A stretch of DNA of 64,000 nucleotides from AC-32 sp045806105 (GCA_045806105.1 JBJMJY010000002.1:1-64000), one strand, 5' to 3'. Counted from the first letter of the stretch, positions 48,807 through 59,057 are shown. The notes: generated from the letters alone by a model not told the origin. Program-made: numbers and translations.

Positions 48807-50150
48807 ATGGCCACGGCACAGATCGCAGTCCCGACGCGCGACGTGGAGGAGGTCCTCCGCGAGGGCGGTCTCTCGCGCTTCCACCGTAAGGCGATCCTCG
48901 TCACCGGGGCGGCGTGGACGTTCGTCGCGATGGAGATCCTGCTCGTCGGCTTCGTCGCGCCGATCTTCGCCGGCCTCTGGAATCTCGACGGCCGGATGCA
49001 GGGGCTCGTCAGCAGCGCCGCGCTTGCCGGATCGCTCTGCGGGTCGCTCGCGCTCGGGCGAGCCGCGGACCGGATCGGCCGGCGCGCGATCTTCCAGTAC
49101 TCGATCCTCTGGTACGCGATCTTCACGGCCCTGACCGCACTCTCGTGGGGACCGTGGTCGGTGATGACCTTCCGCTTCCTCGCGGGCCTCGGGCTCGGCG
49201 GGATGCTTGTCGTCGACCCGTCGATGCTGACCGAGTACCTGCCGCCGCAGCGGCGCGGGCGGCTGCTCGTGTTCCTCGACTTCTGGTGGCCGGTCGGACT
49301 GCTATTCGCGACCGGGCTGTCGTACGTCTTCCTCGGCCCGACGTTCGACCGCTTCGGCGACTGGAGCTGGCGCTACCTGTTCCTCGCCGCGGCGTTCCCG
49401 GCGTTCCTCGCGTTCGTCGTGCGTAGGAGTCTGCCCGAGAGCCCGTACTTCCTCGCGCGCCACGGCCGATCGGAGGAGGCGGCGAGCGTGCTGACCGAGA
49501 TCACGGGCCGGCCCGTGGAGCCGGGCGACTTCGCCGCGCCCGAGGAGCCGCGCTCGAGGGTGCGCGACCTCTTCGCGGAGCGCCTGCGCAGCCGGGCCGT
49601 CACGACGGCCCTGATCTGGATCGCGCTGAACATCTCCTACTACGGGCTCTTCCTCTGGCTGCCGTTCGTGCTCCAGGCCGAGAAGAACTTCCACGTGAAC
49701 GTCTACCTGCTGCTGACCCTGAGCGCGCTCTCACAGTTCCCCGGCTACGCGGCGGCGATCTGGCTTGTCGAGCGGGTCGGCCGCAAGCCGACGCTGGCGG
49801 CGTTCCTGCTGCTCGGCGGCGTCTCCGCGTACGCGTTCGCGGCAGCGGACACGCAGACCGTCTACGTGACGGCACTCTTCTTCGTCGGCTTCTTCAACCT
49901 CGGCGCCTGGGGTGCGGTCTACCCGTACACGTCCGAGACGTTCCCGACGCGGCTCCGCTCGAGCGCGTTCGGCCTGATGGAGGGCGTCGGCAAGGCGGCC
50001 GCGATCGCCGGTCCCTACATCTTCGGGAACCTGAACGACGCGACCGGCAGCACGACCTGGTCGCTCACGTTCATCGCGATCGTGATGGCCGCCGGCGGCG
50101 TCGTAGCAGCCGTCTTCGGCCGCGAAACGAAAGGCGCAGCGCTCAGCTAG
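48807..50150 (+). CDS. MFS transporter (SV2/NiaP-like)
   Basis: A 447-residue 12-helix major facilitator. Marks: ALGRAADRIGRRAIFQYSIL (motif A in loop 2-3), GLGLGGMLVVDPSMLTEYLP, PQRRGRLLVFLDFWWPVG, and in the C-half WLVERVGRKPTLAAFLLLGG and PYTSETFPTRLRSSAFG. This is the SV2/metabolite:H+ symporter group that includes niacin permease NiaP. With an NrtR-like regulator next to it, nicotinate or nicotinamide uptake is a sensible guess. ATG 48807 with GGAAG upstream. It ends overlapping the MoaD-like gene's stop. Confidence 0.85.
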   Translation: MATAQIAVPTRDVEEVLREGGLSRFHRKAILVTGAAWTFVAMEILLVGFVAPIFAGLWNLDGRMQGLVSSAALAGSLCGSLALGRAADRIGRRAIFQYSILWYAIFTALTALSWGPWSVMTFRFLAGLGLGGMLVVDPSMLTEYLPPQRRGRLLVFLDFWWPVGLLFATGLSYVFLGPTFDRFGDWSWRYLFLAAAFPAFLAFVVRRSLPESPYFLARHGRSEEAASVLTEITGRPVEPGDFAAPEEPRSRVRDLFAERLRSRAVTTALIWIALNISYYGLFLWLPFVLQAEKNFHVNVYLLLTLSALSQFPGYAAAIWLVERVGRKPTLAAFLLLGGVSAYAFAAADTQTVYVTALFFVGFFNLGAWGAVYPYTSETFPTRLRSSAFGLMEGVGKAAAIAGPYIFGNLNDATGSTTWSLTFIAIVMAAGGVVAAVFGRETKGAALS

Positions 50151-50395
50151 CCGCCGGCGACGGCGGCGACCAGGCGGATCTCGGTCTCGCCCGCCAGCGG
50201 TGTCGCGAGGTCGTCGATCTGCTCCCGGTCGACGTAGACGTTGACGAGCGGGCGGAGGGTGCCGCGCTCGTCGAAGAGCAGGTCAGCGATCGGCAGCCCC
50301 TGCAGCGCGTCACGCACGTTCGCGGCGTCGGTCTCGAATCGCCCTTCGCCGCCCGCCTCGCGGGCGAGCAACGAGGGCAGCAGCACTACTGCCAT
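50147..50395 (-). CDS. MoaD/ThiS-like ubiquitin-fold protein
   Basis: An 82-residue beta-grasp protein ending in Gly-Gly, as in MoaD, ThiS and other sulfur-carrier or ubiquitin-like proteins. Recognisable: VLLPSLLAREAGGEGRFE, LVNVYVDREQIDDL and the C-terminus LVAAVAGG. The diglycine can be activated by an E1-like enzyme; none is encoded nearby. Its start lies inside the 3' end of the BNR-protein gene (10-base overlap), so they are translated together. Confidence 0.85.
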   Translation of the reverse strand: MAVVLLPSLLAREAGGEGRFETDAANVRDALQGLPIADLLFDERGTLRPLVNVYVDREQIDDLATPLAGETEIRLVAAVAGG

Positions 50396-51465
50396 TCGAC
50401 GGATTCGACCGACAGGATCGTCGGGAGGAACCGTGCCGCCTCGACCCACGAGTCGCCCGCGTCGGGCGAGACGAACACGGAGCCGCCCTGCGTGCCCGCG
50501 TAGATCCCCACCGGGTCGAGCCCGTCGAACGACATCCCCTCGCGCATGATCGAGGCCCACGCCTGCTGCGGCAGGCCCTCCTGCAAGAGGTCCCACGAGG
50601 CGCCGCCGTCACGCGTTCGGTAGACGCCGAGCCGCCCGTTCGGGGTCACGCGGTTCTCGGCGCCTTCCTCCGGGATCACGTAGGCGGCGTCCGGGTCGGC
50701 GGGATCTAGAGCGAGCGGGAAGCCGAACCCCGAAGGCAACCCGTTGTCCTCGAGGCGCTCCCAGGTATCGCCGCGATCGTCCGACCGGTAGACGCCGCAG
50801 TGGTTCTGCTGCCAGAGCCGCTCTGGCTTCGCCGGGTGCACGAGGAGCTTGTGCACGCACTGCCCGACCTCGGGATAGGGGTTGTCCGGGAAGAAGTCGG
50901 CGGCGACGTTCTTGTTGATCGGCGTCCAGGATCCGCCGCCGTCCTCGCTGCGGAAGCCGCCTGCCGCCGAGATCGCGATGTAGATCCGCTGAGGGTTCGA
51001 CGGGTCGACCTGGATCGAGTGACAGCAGAGCCCGCCCGCGCCGGGGTTCCACTTCTCGCGCGTCGGGTGCTCGATCAGCGACTGCACCGGCTCCCACGTG
51101 GCGCCGCCGTCGGTGCTCTTGAACAGCGCGCCGGGGGTCCCTCCGAGCCACATCGTCCCGGGCTCGTCCGGGTGGCCCGGCTCGACGTGCCACGACTTCT
51201 CCCAGGTGAGCCCGCTCTCCTCGGGAAGCCCGATCTGCTCGGCGCGCTCCCACGTCTCGCCGAGGTCGCTCGAGCGGTGCGCGGTCGCGCCGTACACCCA
51301 GTTGTTGGTCGCCGCGTGGACGGTCCCGTCGCGCGGGTCGCGCGTCGCGTGGAAGACCTCGAAGCCGGTCAGGTGCGGCCCCTCGAGCTTCCAGTCCCGG
51401 CGGGTTTCGTCGCTCGTGAGCACGAAAAGCCCCTTGCGGGTACCGACGAGGACGGCGACTCCCAT
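50386..51465 (-). CDS. BNR/WD40-like beta-propeller protein (sialidase-like fold)
   Basis: A 359-residue seven-blade propeller-type protein with Asp-box (BNR) repeats: SSDLGETWERAE, STDGGATWEPVQ, SEDGGGSWTPIN, SDDRGDTWERLE, TRDGGASWDLLQ and SPDAGDSWVEAA. No signal peptide, so cytoplasmic. It lacks a recognisable sialidase Arg triad. Its partner downstream is the MoaD-like gene, a pairing I recall as widespread, which suggests a joint but uncharacterised task. ATG 51465. Confidence 0.85.
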   Translation of the reverse strand: MGVAVLVGTRKGLFVLTSDETRRDWKLEGPHLTGFEVFHATRDPRDGTVHAATNNWVYGATAHRSSDLGETWERAEQIGLPEESGLTWEKSWHVEPGHPDEPGTMWLGGTPGALFKSTDGGATWEPVQSLIEHPTREKWNPGAGGLCCHSIQVDPSNPQRIYIAISAAGGFRSEDGGGSWTPINKNVAADFFPDNPYPEVGQCVHKLLVHPAKPERLWQQNHCGVYRSDDRGDTWERLEDNGLPSGFGFPLALDPADPDAAYVIPEEGAENRVTPNGRLGVYRTRDGGASWDLLQEGLPQQAWASIMREGMSFDGLDPVGIYAGTQGGSVFVSPDAGDSWVEAARFLPTILSVESVEWQ

Positions 51466-51500
51466 CGAGTGATTAGCCTAACGACAGCGAAAGGAGAACG

Positions 51501-51911
51501 ATGCCAACTAGGACCCGAACCCTCAACGACGCCCAGCGCGCGCTCCTCGAGCAGCCGTTCCCCGGCGGGTTGACGACGCTCCGCGCCGACGGCTCGCCGC
51601 ATACCACGATCGTGTGGGTCGACGTCGACGAGGACGGCCCCAGCTTCAACACGGCGGGCGGGCGCGCGAAGCCCCGGCACCTGGAGCGCGACCCGCGCCT
51701 CTCGCTGCTCGTGGTCGACCCCCAGGACCAGTACCGCTGGGTCTCGATCAGCGGCCGCGCGGAGATGACGACCGAGGGCGCAGACGACCAGATCGACAAG
51801 CTTGCGAAGAAGTACCTCGGCCAGGACGAGTACCCGTGGCGCAAGCCGGAGGAGACGCGCATCAAGGTGCGCATCCACCCGGAGCGCATCGACTCGTACG
51901 GCCTCGACTAG
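51501..51911 (+). CDS. PPOX-class F420/FMN-dependent enzyme
   Basis: A 136-residue split-barrel flavin/F420-binding protein (pyridoxamine-5'-phosphate-oxidase-like). Marks: LTTLRADGSPHTTIVWVDVD, KPRHLERDPRLSLLVVDPQD and RWVSISGRAEMT. The group uses F420 or FMN to reduce small molecules; substrate unknown. ATG 51501 has AAAGGAG seven bases upstream. The HMG-CoA lyase gene begins three bases after its stop. Confidence 0.85.
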   Translation: MPTRTRTLNDAQRALLEQPFPGGLTTLRADGSPHTTIVWVDVDEDGPSFNTAGGRAKPRHLERDPRLSLLVVDPQDQYRWVSISGRAEMTTEGADDQIDKLAKKYLGQDEYPWRKPEETRIKVRIHPERIDSYGLD

Positions 51912-51914
51912 CAG

Positions 51915-52766
51915 TTGCTCACCCTCTGCGACGTCGGCCCGCGCGACGGCCTCCAGAACGAGGCCGAGCCGCTGGAGCCAGCGACGCGGGCCGAGCTCGT
52001 CAACCGCCTCGCCGCCGCCGGCCTGGCGCGCGTCGAGGCGGTCAGCTTCGTGCGCGACGACCGCGTTCCGCAGATGGCGCGCGCCGAGGAGGTCGTCGCG
52101 GGGATCGAGCGCCGCGACGGTACCGAGTACTCGGGCCTCGTGCTCAACGAGCAGGGCTACGAGCGCTTCGCGCAGACCGGTCTCGACCGCGTCAACGCGA
52201 CCCTCGGCGCGACCGAGGAGTTCAACCGGCGCAACGGCAACGCCTCGCTCGAGGAGGCGGTCGCCCGCGTCGAGCTGATCATGGCGGAGACGCAGCGGCC
52301 GGCGACGGTCACGATCAGCGTCGCCTTCGGCTGCCCCTTCGAGGGACGCGTCGACCCGGGTGTGGTGGCCGACCTCGCGTCGCGGTTCGATGGGGCCGAG
52401 GTCGTCCTCGCCGACACGATCGGGGTTGCCGCGCCGCGGGAGGTCACGGCGCTCGTCGCGCGCGCCGGCGCCGCCGGCTTTCACGGCCACAACACACGCA
52501 ACACGGGCTACGCGAATGCCCTGGCCGCGCTCGCGGCGGGGGCGACGGTGCTCGACTCGTCGGTGGGCGGCCTCGGCGGCTGTCCGTACGCGCCGCGTGC
52601 AAGCGGCAACGTCGCGACCGAGGATCTCGTCTACCTGCTCGAGCACGAGGGCGTCGAGACGGGCGTCGATCTCGACGCACTGATCGAGACGGCGGTCTGG
52701 CTCGAGGGCATCTTCGGCCGCCGCCTCGAGGGCCAGGTCTACCGGGCCGGCACCTTTCCGGCGTGA
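51915..52766 (+). CDS. Hydroxymethylglutaryl-CoA lyase
   Basis: A 283-residue HMGL-like TIM-barrel enzyme: splits HMG-CoA to acetoacetate and acetyl-CoA, the last step of leucine breakdown. The start CDVGPRDGLQNEAEPL and VEAVSFVRDDRVPQMARAEE are family-typical, as is the catalytic Cys loop GGLGGCPYAPRASGNVATED (about 220-240), with metal-binding HGHNTRNTG. Start TTG 51915. It overlaps the convergent decarboxylase by 28 bases. The liv-type transporter 5 kb away may supply leucine. Confidence 0.9.
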   Translation: MLTLCDVGPRDGLQNEAEPLEPATRAELVNRLAAAGLARVEAVSFVRDDRVPQMARAEEVVAGIERRDGTEYSGLVLNEQGYERFAQTGLDRVNATLGATEEFNRRNGNASLEEAVARVELIMAETQRPATVTISVAFGCPFEGRVDPGVVADLASRFDGAEVVLADTIGVAAPREVTALVARAGAAGFHGHNTRNTGYANALAALAAGATVLDSSVGGLGGCPYAPRASGNVATEDLVYLLEHEGVETGVDLDALIETAVWLEGIFGRRLEGQVYRAGTFPA

Positions 52767-54124
52767 TCCGCGAACGCCTGCACCGCGACGTCGATCTCCT
52801 CGTCTCCGGTCTGCCAGTTGGAGACCGAGACGCGGATCGCCCTGCGCCCCTGCCAGGTCGTGCCGCCGAGCCAGACACGGCCGCTCTCCTGCACCCGGCG
52901 TAGCACCTCGTCGGTGCGTTCGTCCGTCTCGAAGCGGAAGAGCACCTGGTTGAGCACGACCTCGTTCACGACCTCGGCGCCGTCGACGTTCGCGATGCGC
53001 TCGGCGAAGCGGGCGGCGGCGTCGCAGCAGCGCTCGACGAGCTCGCGCACGCCGCGGCGGCCGAGCGAGCGCAGCGCCGCGTAGACCGCGAACCCGCGGG
53101 CACGGCGCGAGAACTCCGGCACCCAGTCCACCGCGTCGCGAACGCGCCGCGCTCCCTCGTCCTGGATCAGGTACGAGGCGGTCACGGTCATCGCGTTGCG
53201 GTGCGACTCGGGGTGCGCGCAGAAGATGAGCCCCGAGTCGTACGGCACCTGCAGCCACTTGTGCGCGTCGGTGGTCCACGAGTCGGCGCGCTCGATTCCT
53301 GCGACGAGGTGGCGGAACCGCGGCGAGGCCGCGGCCCAGATGCCGAAGGCGCCGTCGACATGCAGCCATGCCCGTGCGTCTTCGCACGCGGCGGCGATCT
53401 CGGGCAGCGGGTCGAAGGCGCCGGTGTTCACGTCGCCGGCCTGCGCGCAGACGATCGTCGGGCCCGCGCTTCCGGCGAGGGCCTCGGCCAAGGCATCCTC
53501 CTGCATCCGGCCCTCGCCGTCGGCCGCCACCACGGTTGGCGCGCCGAGGCCGAGCAGCCGCAGAGCCCGGTCGACGGTCACGTGGCGCTGCTCGCCGACG
53601 AGGACGCGGATCGGCGGAGCGCCGGGGAGCCCGTCGCGGCCGACGTCCCAGCCGGCGTCATCCAGCACGTGCCAGCGCGCGGCCGCGAGCCCGGTGACGT
53701 GGGCGAGCTGCGTGCCGGTGACGTACCCGATCGACGCCTCGCCCGGGAGGCCGAGCAGCTCGAGGAGCCACTCGCGCGTCACCTGCTCGACCACCGACGC
53801 GGACGGCCCGATCGGGTAGATGCCGGCGTTCTGGTCCCAGGCCGAGGTCAGCCAGTCGGCCGCCAGCGCGGCGGGGAGCGCGCCGCCGATCACGAAGCCG
53901 AAGTAGCGGCCGCTGCCCTCCGCGACCACACCCGGCTCCGCGCGCTCGACTAGATCGGTCAGCACCTGGTCCGGGTCGACCGGTTCCTCGGGCAGCGGCC
54001 CGCCGAGCGCCTCCCGCAACGCCTCGGGCGTCACGTTCGGGAACACGGGCCGCTCGTCGAGACTCTCGACATAGTCCGCGGCGATCTCGGCAGTGCGCCG
54101 GAGCAGGTCTCGGACGTCGCTCAC
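52739..54124 (-). CDS. PLP-dependent decarboxylase (group II)
   Basis: A 461-residue fold-type I decarboxylase of the aromatic-amino-acid/glutamate/tyrosine group. The PLP lysine lies in TTDAHKWLQVPYDSGL (about 300), with the His/Asp stack CAQAGDVNTGAF and WLHVDGAFGIWAAA upstream. The N-terminal swap segment and SASVVEQVTREWL are typical. The product would be an amine; which one cannot be read. GTG 54124. Alone on its strand, followed by convergent HMG-CoA lyase. Confidence 0.9.
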   Translation of the reverse strand: MSDVRDLLRRTAEIAADYVESLDERPVFPNVTPEALREALGGPLPEEPVDPDQVLTDLVERAEPGVVAEGSGRYFGFVIGGALPAALAADWLTSAWDQNAGIYPIGPSASVVEQVTREWLLELLGLPGEASIGYVTGTQLAHVTGLAAARWHVLDDAGWDVGRDGLPGAPPIRVLVGEQRHVTVDRALRLLGLGAPTVVAADGEGRMQEDALAEALAGSAGPTIVCAQAGDVNTGAFDPLPEIAAACEDARAWLHVDGAFGIWAAASPRFRHLVAGIERADSWTTDAHKWLQVPYDSGLIFCAHPESHRNAMTVTASYLIQDEGARRVRDAVDWVPEFSRRARGFAVYAALRSLGRRGVRELVERCCDAAARFAERIANVDGAEVVNEVVLNQVLFRFETDERTDEVLRRVQESGRVWLGGTTWQGRRAIRVSVSNWQTGDEEIDVAVQAFADHAGKVPAR

Positions 54125-54205
54125 GACGGTCGCTCCACTGCGAGAGCGGCGCTCACGGCCTGCCCTCGCTTCGAGGACTCCGGCGAAACCAGACGCGTAG
54201 CGTGG

Positions 54206-54748
54206 TCATGTGTTCAGGGCGAAGAGCTGCGCCTCGCGCCGGCCGAGCAGCACGTCGCGCTCGTGCTCGAGCCCGAGCTTGCGCGCGACGTTCTCCGACG
54301 CGGCATTGCCGTGGATGATCAGCGCGATCAGCCGGTCGGCCCCGAGCTCGCGCAGCGCGTAGTCCCGCACCGCGCCCGCGGCCTCGGTTGCGTAGCCGAG
54401 CCCCCAGTAGTCGCGCCCGAGCGTGTAGCCGACCTCGACCTCGGTCCGGCCGTCCTGGGCCTCGGCGCGGGTGGTCGGCTCCCACGTCTCGGGGTTCCAG
54501 ACGAGCAGTCCGACGCGCCCGATCACGGCGGCGTCCTCCTTCCGAACCGCCGTGAAGAGCCCGAAGCCGTCCGCCTCCCAGCGCTGGATCATTCGCTTCA
54601 CCGAGCGCTCGGTCTCGCCGCGCGTCAGCGGCCGGCCGTCGCCGACAAAACGCATCACCTCCGGGTCGGCGTACATGGGCGCGAGCAGCTCCGCGTCGTC
54701 TGGCACCGGCGCGCGGAGCAGGAGCCGGTCGGTCTCGAGCGCGACCAT
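54206..54748 (-). CDS. GNAT acetyltransferase (RimJ/RimL-like)
   Basis: A 180-residue acetyltransferase. It opens ETDRLLLRAPVPDDAELLAP, typical of the RimJ/RimL group, and has the acetyl-CoA loop TLGRDYWGLGYATEAAGAVR and the end IHGNAASENVARKLGLEHER. May acetylate a protein N-terminus or a small amine. ATG 54748, ten bases after the cyclase gene stop on the same strand. Confidence 0.9.
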   Translation of the reverse strand: MVALETDRLLLRAPVPDDAELLAPMYADPEVMRFVGDGRPLTRGETERSVKRMIQRWEADGFGLFTAVRKEDAAVIGRVGLLVWNPETWEPTTRAEAQDGRTEVEVGYTLGRDYWGLGYATEAAGAVRDYALRELGADRLIALIIHGNAASENVARKLGLEHERDVLLGRREAQLFALNT

Positions 54749-54758
54749 CGTGAGGAGC

Positions 54759-55496
54759 CTAGAGGACCAGCTTCACCAGGAACACGATCGCCACGATCGC
54801 GGCGACGAAGAGCACGAGCTTGGCCAGGCCGCCGGCTGCGTGGCGGGCCTGCGTCGCCGGCGAGCCGCTGAGCGCCGCGTCGAGCTGCTCCTCGATGTAG
54901 CGGTCGATCCGGTCGTCGAAGCGCTTCTCGAACGCCTTCTTCGGGTTCTCGGATTTCAGCGGGGGAAACGAGCGCGACGACTCCTCCAGCGCTACCTCGT
55001 AGACGTGTTCGTGCTGGATGTCCTTCAGGTGCGCCTGGCCGAGGTCGCGGACGCTGACGCGGTCCGGGAGGTCGTTGCCGAGCAGGGCGCGCGTCGTCTC
55101 CGAAAGGAGGATCTGTCCGCCGTGCCCGGCCGCGCAGATGCGGGCGGCCCGCACCACGTCGAGGCCGACGTAGCCCTCCTCGCCCACGGTCGGCTCGCCG
55201 GTGTGGAGGCCGATGCGCACGCGCACCTCGGCGCCGCGCGGCCACTCGTGCCGCGCGAGGGCACGCTGTCCCTCGACTGCCGCCCGCACCGCATCTCGCG
55301 CGCGCGGGAACGAGTAGAAGAAGGCGTCGCCCTGGGTATCGACCTCGCTTCCCCCGGCGGCCTTGAACACGTCGCGCAGCAGTCGCCGGTGGTCGGCGAC
55401 CACCTGACCGTAGCCGTCGCCCAGCTCCTGCAGGAGCTGGGTGGAGCCCTCGATGTCCGTGAAGAGGAAGGTGACGGTGCCGCCGGGGAGTGCCAC
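54759..55496 (-). CDS. Class III adenylate/guanylate cyclase with C-terminal membrane helix
   Basis: A 245-residue cyclase. The catalytic domain (about 4-170) starts VTFLFTDIEGSTQLLQELGD (metal Asp) and has EVDTQGDAFFYSFPRARDAV (second metal Asp), VRIGLHTGEPTVGEEGYVG. After it come a basic linker and one membrane helix (LVLFVAAIVAIVFLVKLVL) at the very end, so the enzyme is tail-anchored, facing the cytoplasm. GTG 55496. Divergent from the YyaL-like gene with only 18 bases between. Confidence 0.9.
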   Translation of the reverse strand: MALPGGTVTFLFTDIEGSTQLLQELGDGYGQVVADHRRLLRDVFKAAGGSEVDTQGDAFFYSFPRARDAVRAAVEGQRALARHEWPRGAEVRVRIGLHTGEPTVGEEGYVGLDVVRAARICAAGHGGQILLSETTRALLGNDLPDRVSVRDLGQAHLKDIQHEHVYEVALEESSRSFPPLKSENPKKAFEKRFDDRIDRYIEEQLDAALSGSPATQARHAAGGLAKLVLFVAAIVAIVFLVKLVL

Positions 55497-55514
55497 GGCA
55501 CTACCGTACAAAGC

Positions 55515-57404
<1,890 letters not shown>

Positions 57405-57406
57405 CG

Positions 57407-57431
57407 AACAAGTAACAGTCTGTTACTTGTT
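57407..57431. promoter_or_regulatory. Operator 1 of the liv operon (25-bp palindrome)
   Basis: AACAAGTAACAG-T-CTGTTACTTGTT: perfect 12-bp arms around one base. The core AGTAACAG-T-CTGTTACT recurs at 57489. This shape and length suit a TetR-family dimer. Centre 124 bases before the livG start. Confidence 0.75.
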
Positions 57432-57488
57432 GGTTGGAGGCGGTACGAACTCAAGAACGCACGGAGGTTCCAGCGTCTCGAAGCCGCT

Positions 57489-57505
57489 AGTAACAGTCTG
57501 TTACT
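57489..57505. promoter_or_regulatory. Operator 2 of the liv operon (17-bp palindrome)
   Basis: AGTAACAG-T-CTGTTACT: perfect 8-bp arms around one base, identical to the core of operator 1, centres 78 bases apart. It lies 38 bases before the livG start, where it could block RNA polymerase. The 57405-57542 gap otherwise holds no gene. Confidence 0.75.
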
Positions 57506-57542
57506 TGGATCGACGGCGGCGGGCGCCGTAGAGTCCTCCGCC

Positions 57543-58247
57543 GTGGCGCTGCTCACGGTCGAGCACGTGACGAAGACGTTCGGCGGGGTCGTGGCGGTCG
57601 ACGACGTCTCGCTGGACGTGGCCGAGGGCGAGATCGTCGGCCTCATCGGGCCGAACGGCGCGGGCAAGACGACGCTCTTCAACCTCGTCACGCGCCTCTA
57701 CAGGCCCGACGCGGGCGAGATCGCGTTCGACGGCGAGAGCCTCCTGCGCACACCGGCGCACCGGATCGTCCGTCGCGGGATCGCACGCACGTTCCAGAAC
57801 GTCGAGCTCTTCCCGTCGATGACCGTGCTCGAGCACGTGCTCGTCGGCCGCCACGCGCGCCGCGGCGGCAGTGCGCGCGAGCTGCTCGCCTACGTCGGCC
57901 TCTCGCCCCTCGCGCACCGGCCCGCCGCCGAGCTCTCGTTCGGCACGAGGAAGCGGGTCGAGCTGGCGCGCGCGCTCGCGGCAGGCCCGCGGCTGCTGCT
58001 CCTCGACGAGCCGGCGGGCGGGCTGAACCACGAGGAGGTCGAGCAGCTCGGCACGCTGATCCGCAACCTCCGGCGCGACTTCGAGCTGACGCTGCTCCTG
58101 GTCGAGCACCACATGGGCCTCGTGATGGCCGTCGCCGAGCGCGTGCACGTGCTCGACTTCGGCCGCCTGATCGCCAGCGGCACGCCGCGTGACGTGCAGA
58201 GCGATCCGAACGTGATCGAGGCCTACCTCGGAGCTCCTGTTGGCTGA
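57543..58247 (+). CDS. livG: Branched-chain amino-acid ABC transporter ATPase LivG
   Basis: A 234-residue ABC ATPase of the LivG kind. Walker A LIGPNGAGKTTLFNLV, Q-loop GIARTFQNVELFPSM (typical of Liv/HAAT importers), signature ELSFGTRKRVELARAL, Walker B RLLLLDEPAGGLNHEE, H-loop LLVEHHMG. The signature has SFG in place of SGG. GTG 57543. It overlaps livF by eight bases. First gene of a five-gene import operon behind the two palindromes. Confidence 0.9.
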   Translation: MALLTVEHVTKTFGGVVAVDDVSLDVAEGEIVGLIGPNGAGKTTLFNLVTRLYRPDAGEIAFDGESLLRTPAHRIVRRGIARTFQNVELFPSMTVLEHVLVGRHARRGGSARELLAYVGLSPLAHRPAAELSFGTRKRVELARALAAGPRLLLLDEPAGGLNHEEVEQLGTLIRNLRRDFELTLLLVEHHMGLVMAVAERVHVLDFGRLIASGTPRDVQSDPNVIEAYLGAPVG

Positions 58248-58956
58248 GGCCCTGCTGGAGCTCGAGGACGTCACGGCGCGCTACGGGCCCGTGACCGCGC
58301 TGCACGGCGTCTCGTTGCGCGTGGACGAGGGCGAGATGGTGGCCGTCCTCGGCGCGAACGGGGCGGGGAAGACGACGACCCTGCGCGCGGTCTCGGGCAC
58401 GGTCCGCCGCGGAGGCGCGATTACGTTCGCCGGCAAGAGCATCGTGCGCCGCTCGCCCGAGGCTGTGGCGCGCACCGGCATCGCCCACGTGCCCGAAGGC
58501 CGCGGCACGCTGACAGAGCTGAGCGTCCGCGAGAACCTCCGCCTCGGCGCCTACACGCGCCGCGACCGCAAGGGCGTCGCCGCCGACGAGCGGCGCGTGC
58601 TCTCGTACTTTCCGCGCCTCGAGGAACGCGCTTCGCAGCGCGCGGGGACGCTCAGCGGCGGCGAGCAGCAGATGCTCGCGCTCGCGCGCGCGCTGATGCT
58701 GAGGCCGCGCCTGCTGCTCCTCGACGAGCCGTCGCTCGGGCTCGCGCCGATCGTCGTCGGCGAGATCTTCCGGATCGTGCGCGAGCTGAACGAGCGCGAG
58801 GGCCTCGCCGTGCTCGTGGTCGAGCAGAACGCCGCGCTGGCGCTCGAGGCCTCCTCCCGCGCGTACGTGCTCGAGGTCGGCAAGGTCGCCCTCGAGGGAA
58901 CCAGCGCCGATCTCCGCCGCGACGAAGCCGTCCGGCACTCGTACCTGGGGTACTGA
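58240..58956 (+). CDS. livF: Branched-chain amino-acid ABC transporter ATPase LivF
   Basis: A 238-residue LivF-type ATPase. Walker A VLGANGAGKTTTLRAV, GIAHVPEGRGTLTELSVREN (LivF hallmark), signature TLSGGEQQMLALARAL, Walker B RLLLLDEPSLGLAP, H-loop VVEQNAALALE. Start TTG 58240 within livG. After it, 101 bases with two hairpins precede livH. Confidence 0.9.
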   Translation: MAEALLELEDVTARYGPVTALHGVSLRVDEGEMVAVLGANGAGKTTTLRAVSGTVRRGGAITFAGKSIVRRSPEAVARTGIAHVPEGRGTLTELSVRENLRLGAYTRRDRKGVAADERRVLSYFPRLEERASQRAGTLSGGEQQMLALARALMLRPRLLLLDEPSLGLAPIVVGEIFRIVRELNEREGLAVLVVEQNAALALEASSRAYVLEVGKVALEGTSADLRRDEAVRHSYLGY

Positions 58957-58989
58957 CGCTACGGAACGTCCTAGTAGCTCTTGTCAGAC

Positions 58990-59016
58990 GGGCGCACGGG
59001 CGAAGCCCGCACGCCC
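58990..59016 (+). terminator. Hairpin 1 between livF and livH
   Basis: GGGCGCACGGGC, loop GAA, GCCCGCACGCCC: 12-base arms with two central mismatches. No T-tract, so attenuation or mRNA processing is more likely than full stop. Confidence 0.4.
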
Positions 59017-59023
59017 TCTAGGC

Positions 59024-59041
59024 GCCGCCGCGAGCGGCGGC
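59024..59041 (+). terminator. Hairpin 2 between livF and livH
   Basis: GCCGCCGC-GA-GCGGCGGC, an 8-bp perfect stem directly after hairpin 1 and 16 bases before livH. With hairpin 1 it could set different ATPase and permease levels. Confidence 0.35.
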
Positions 59042-59057
59042 TCGGGTTACTGAGCGG

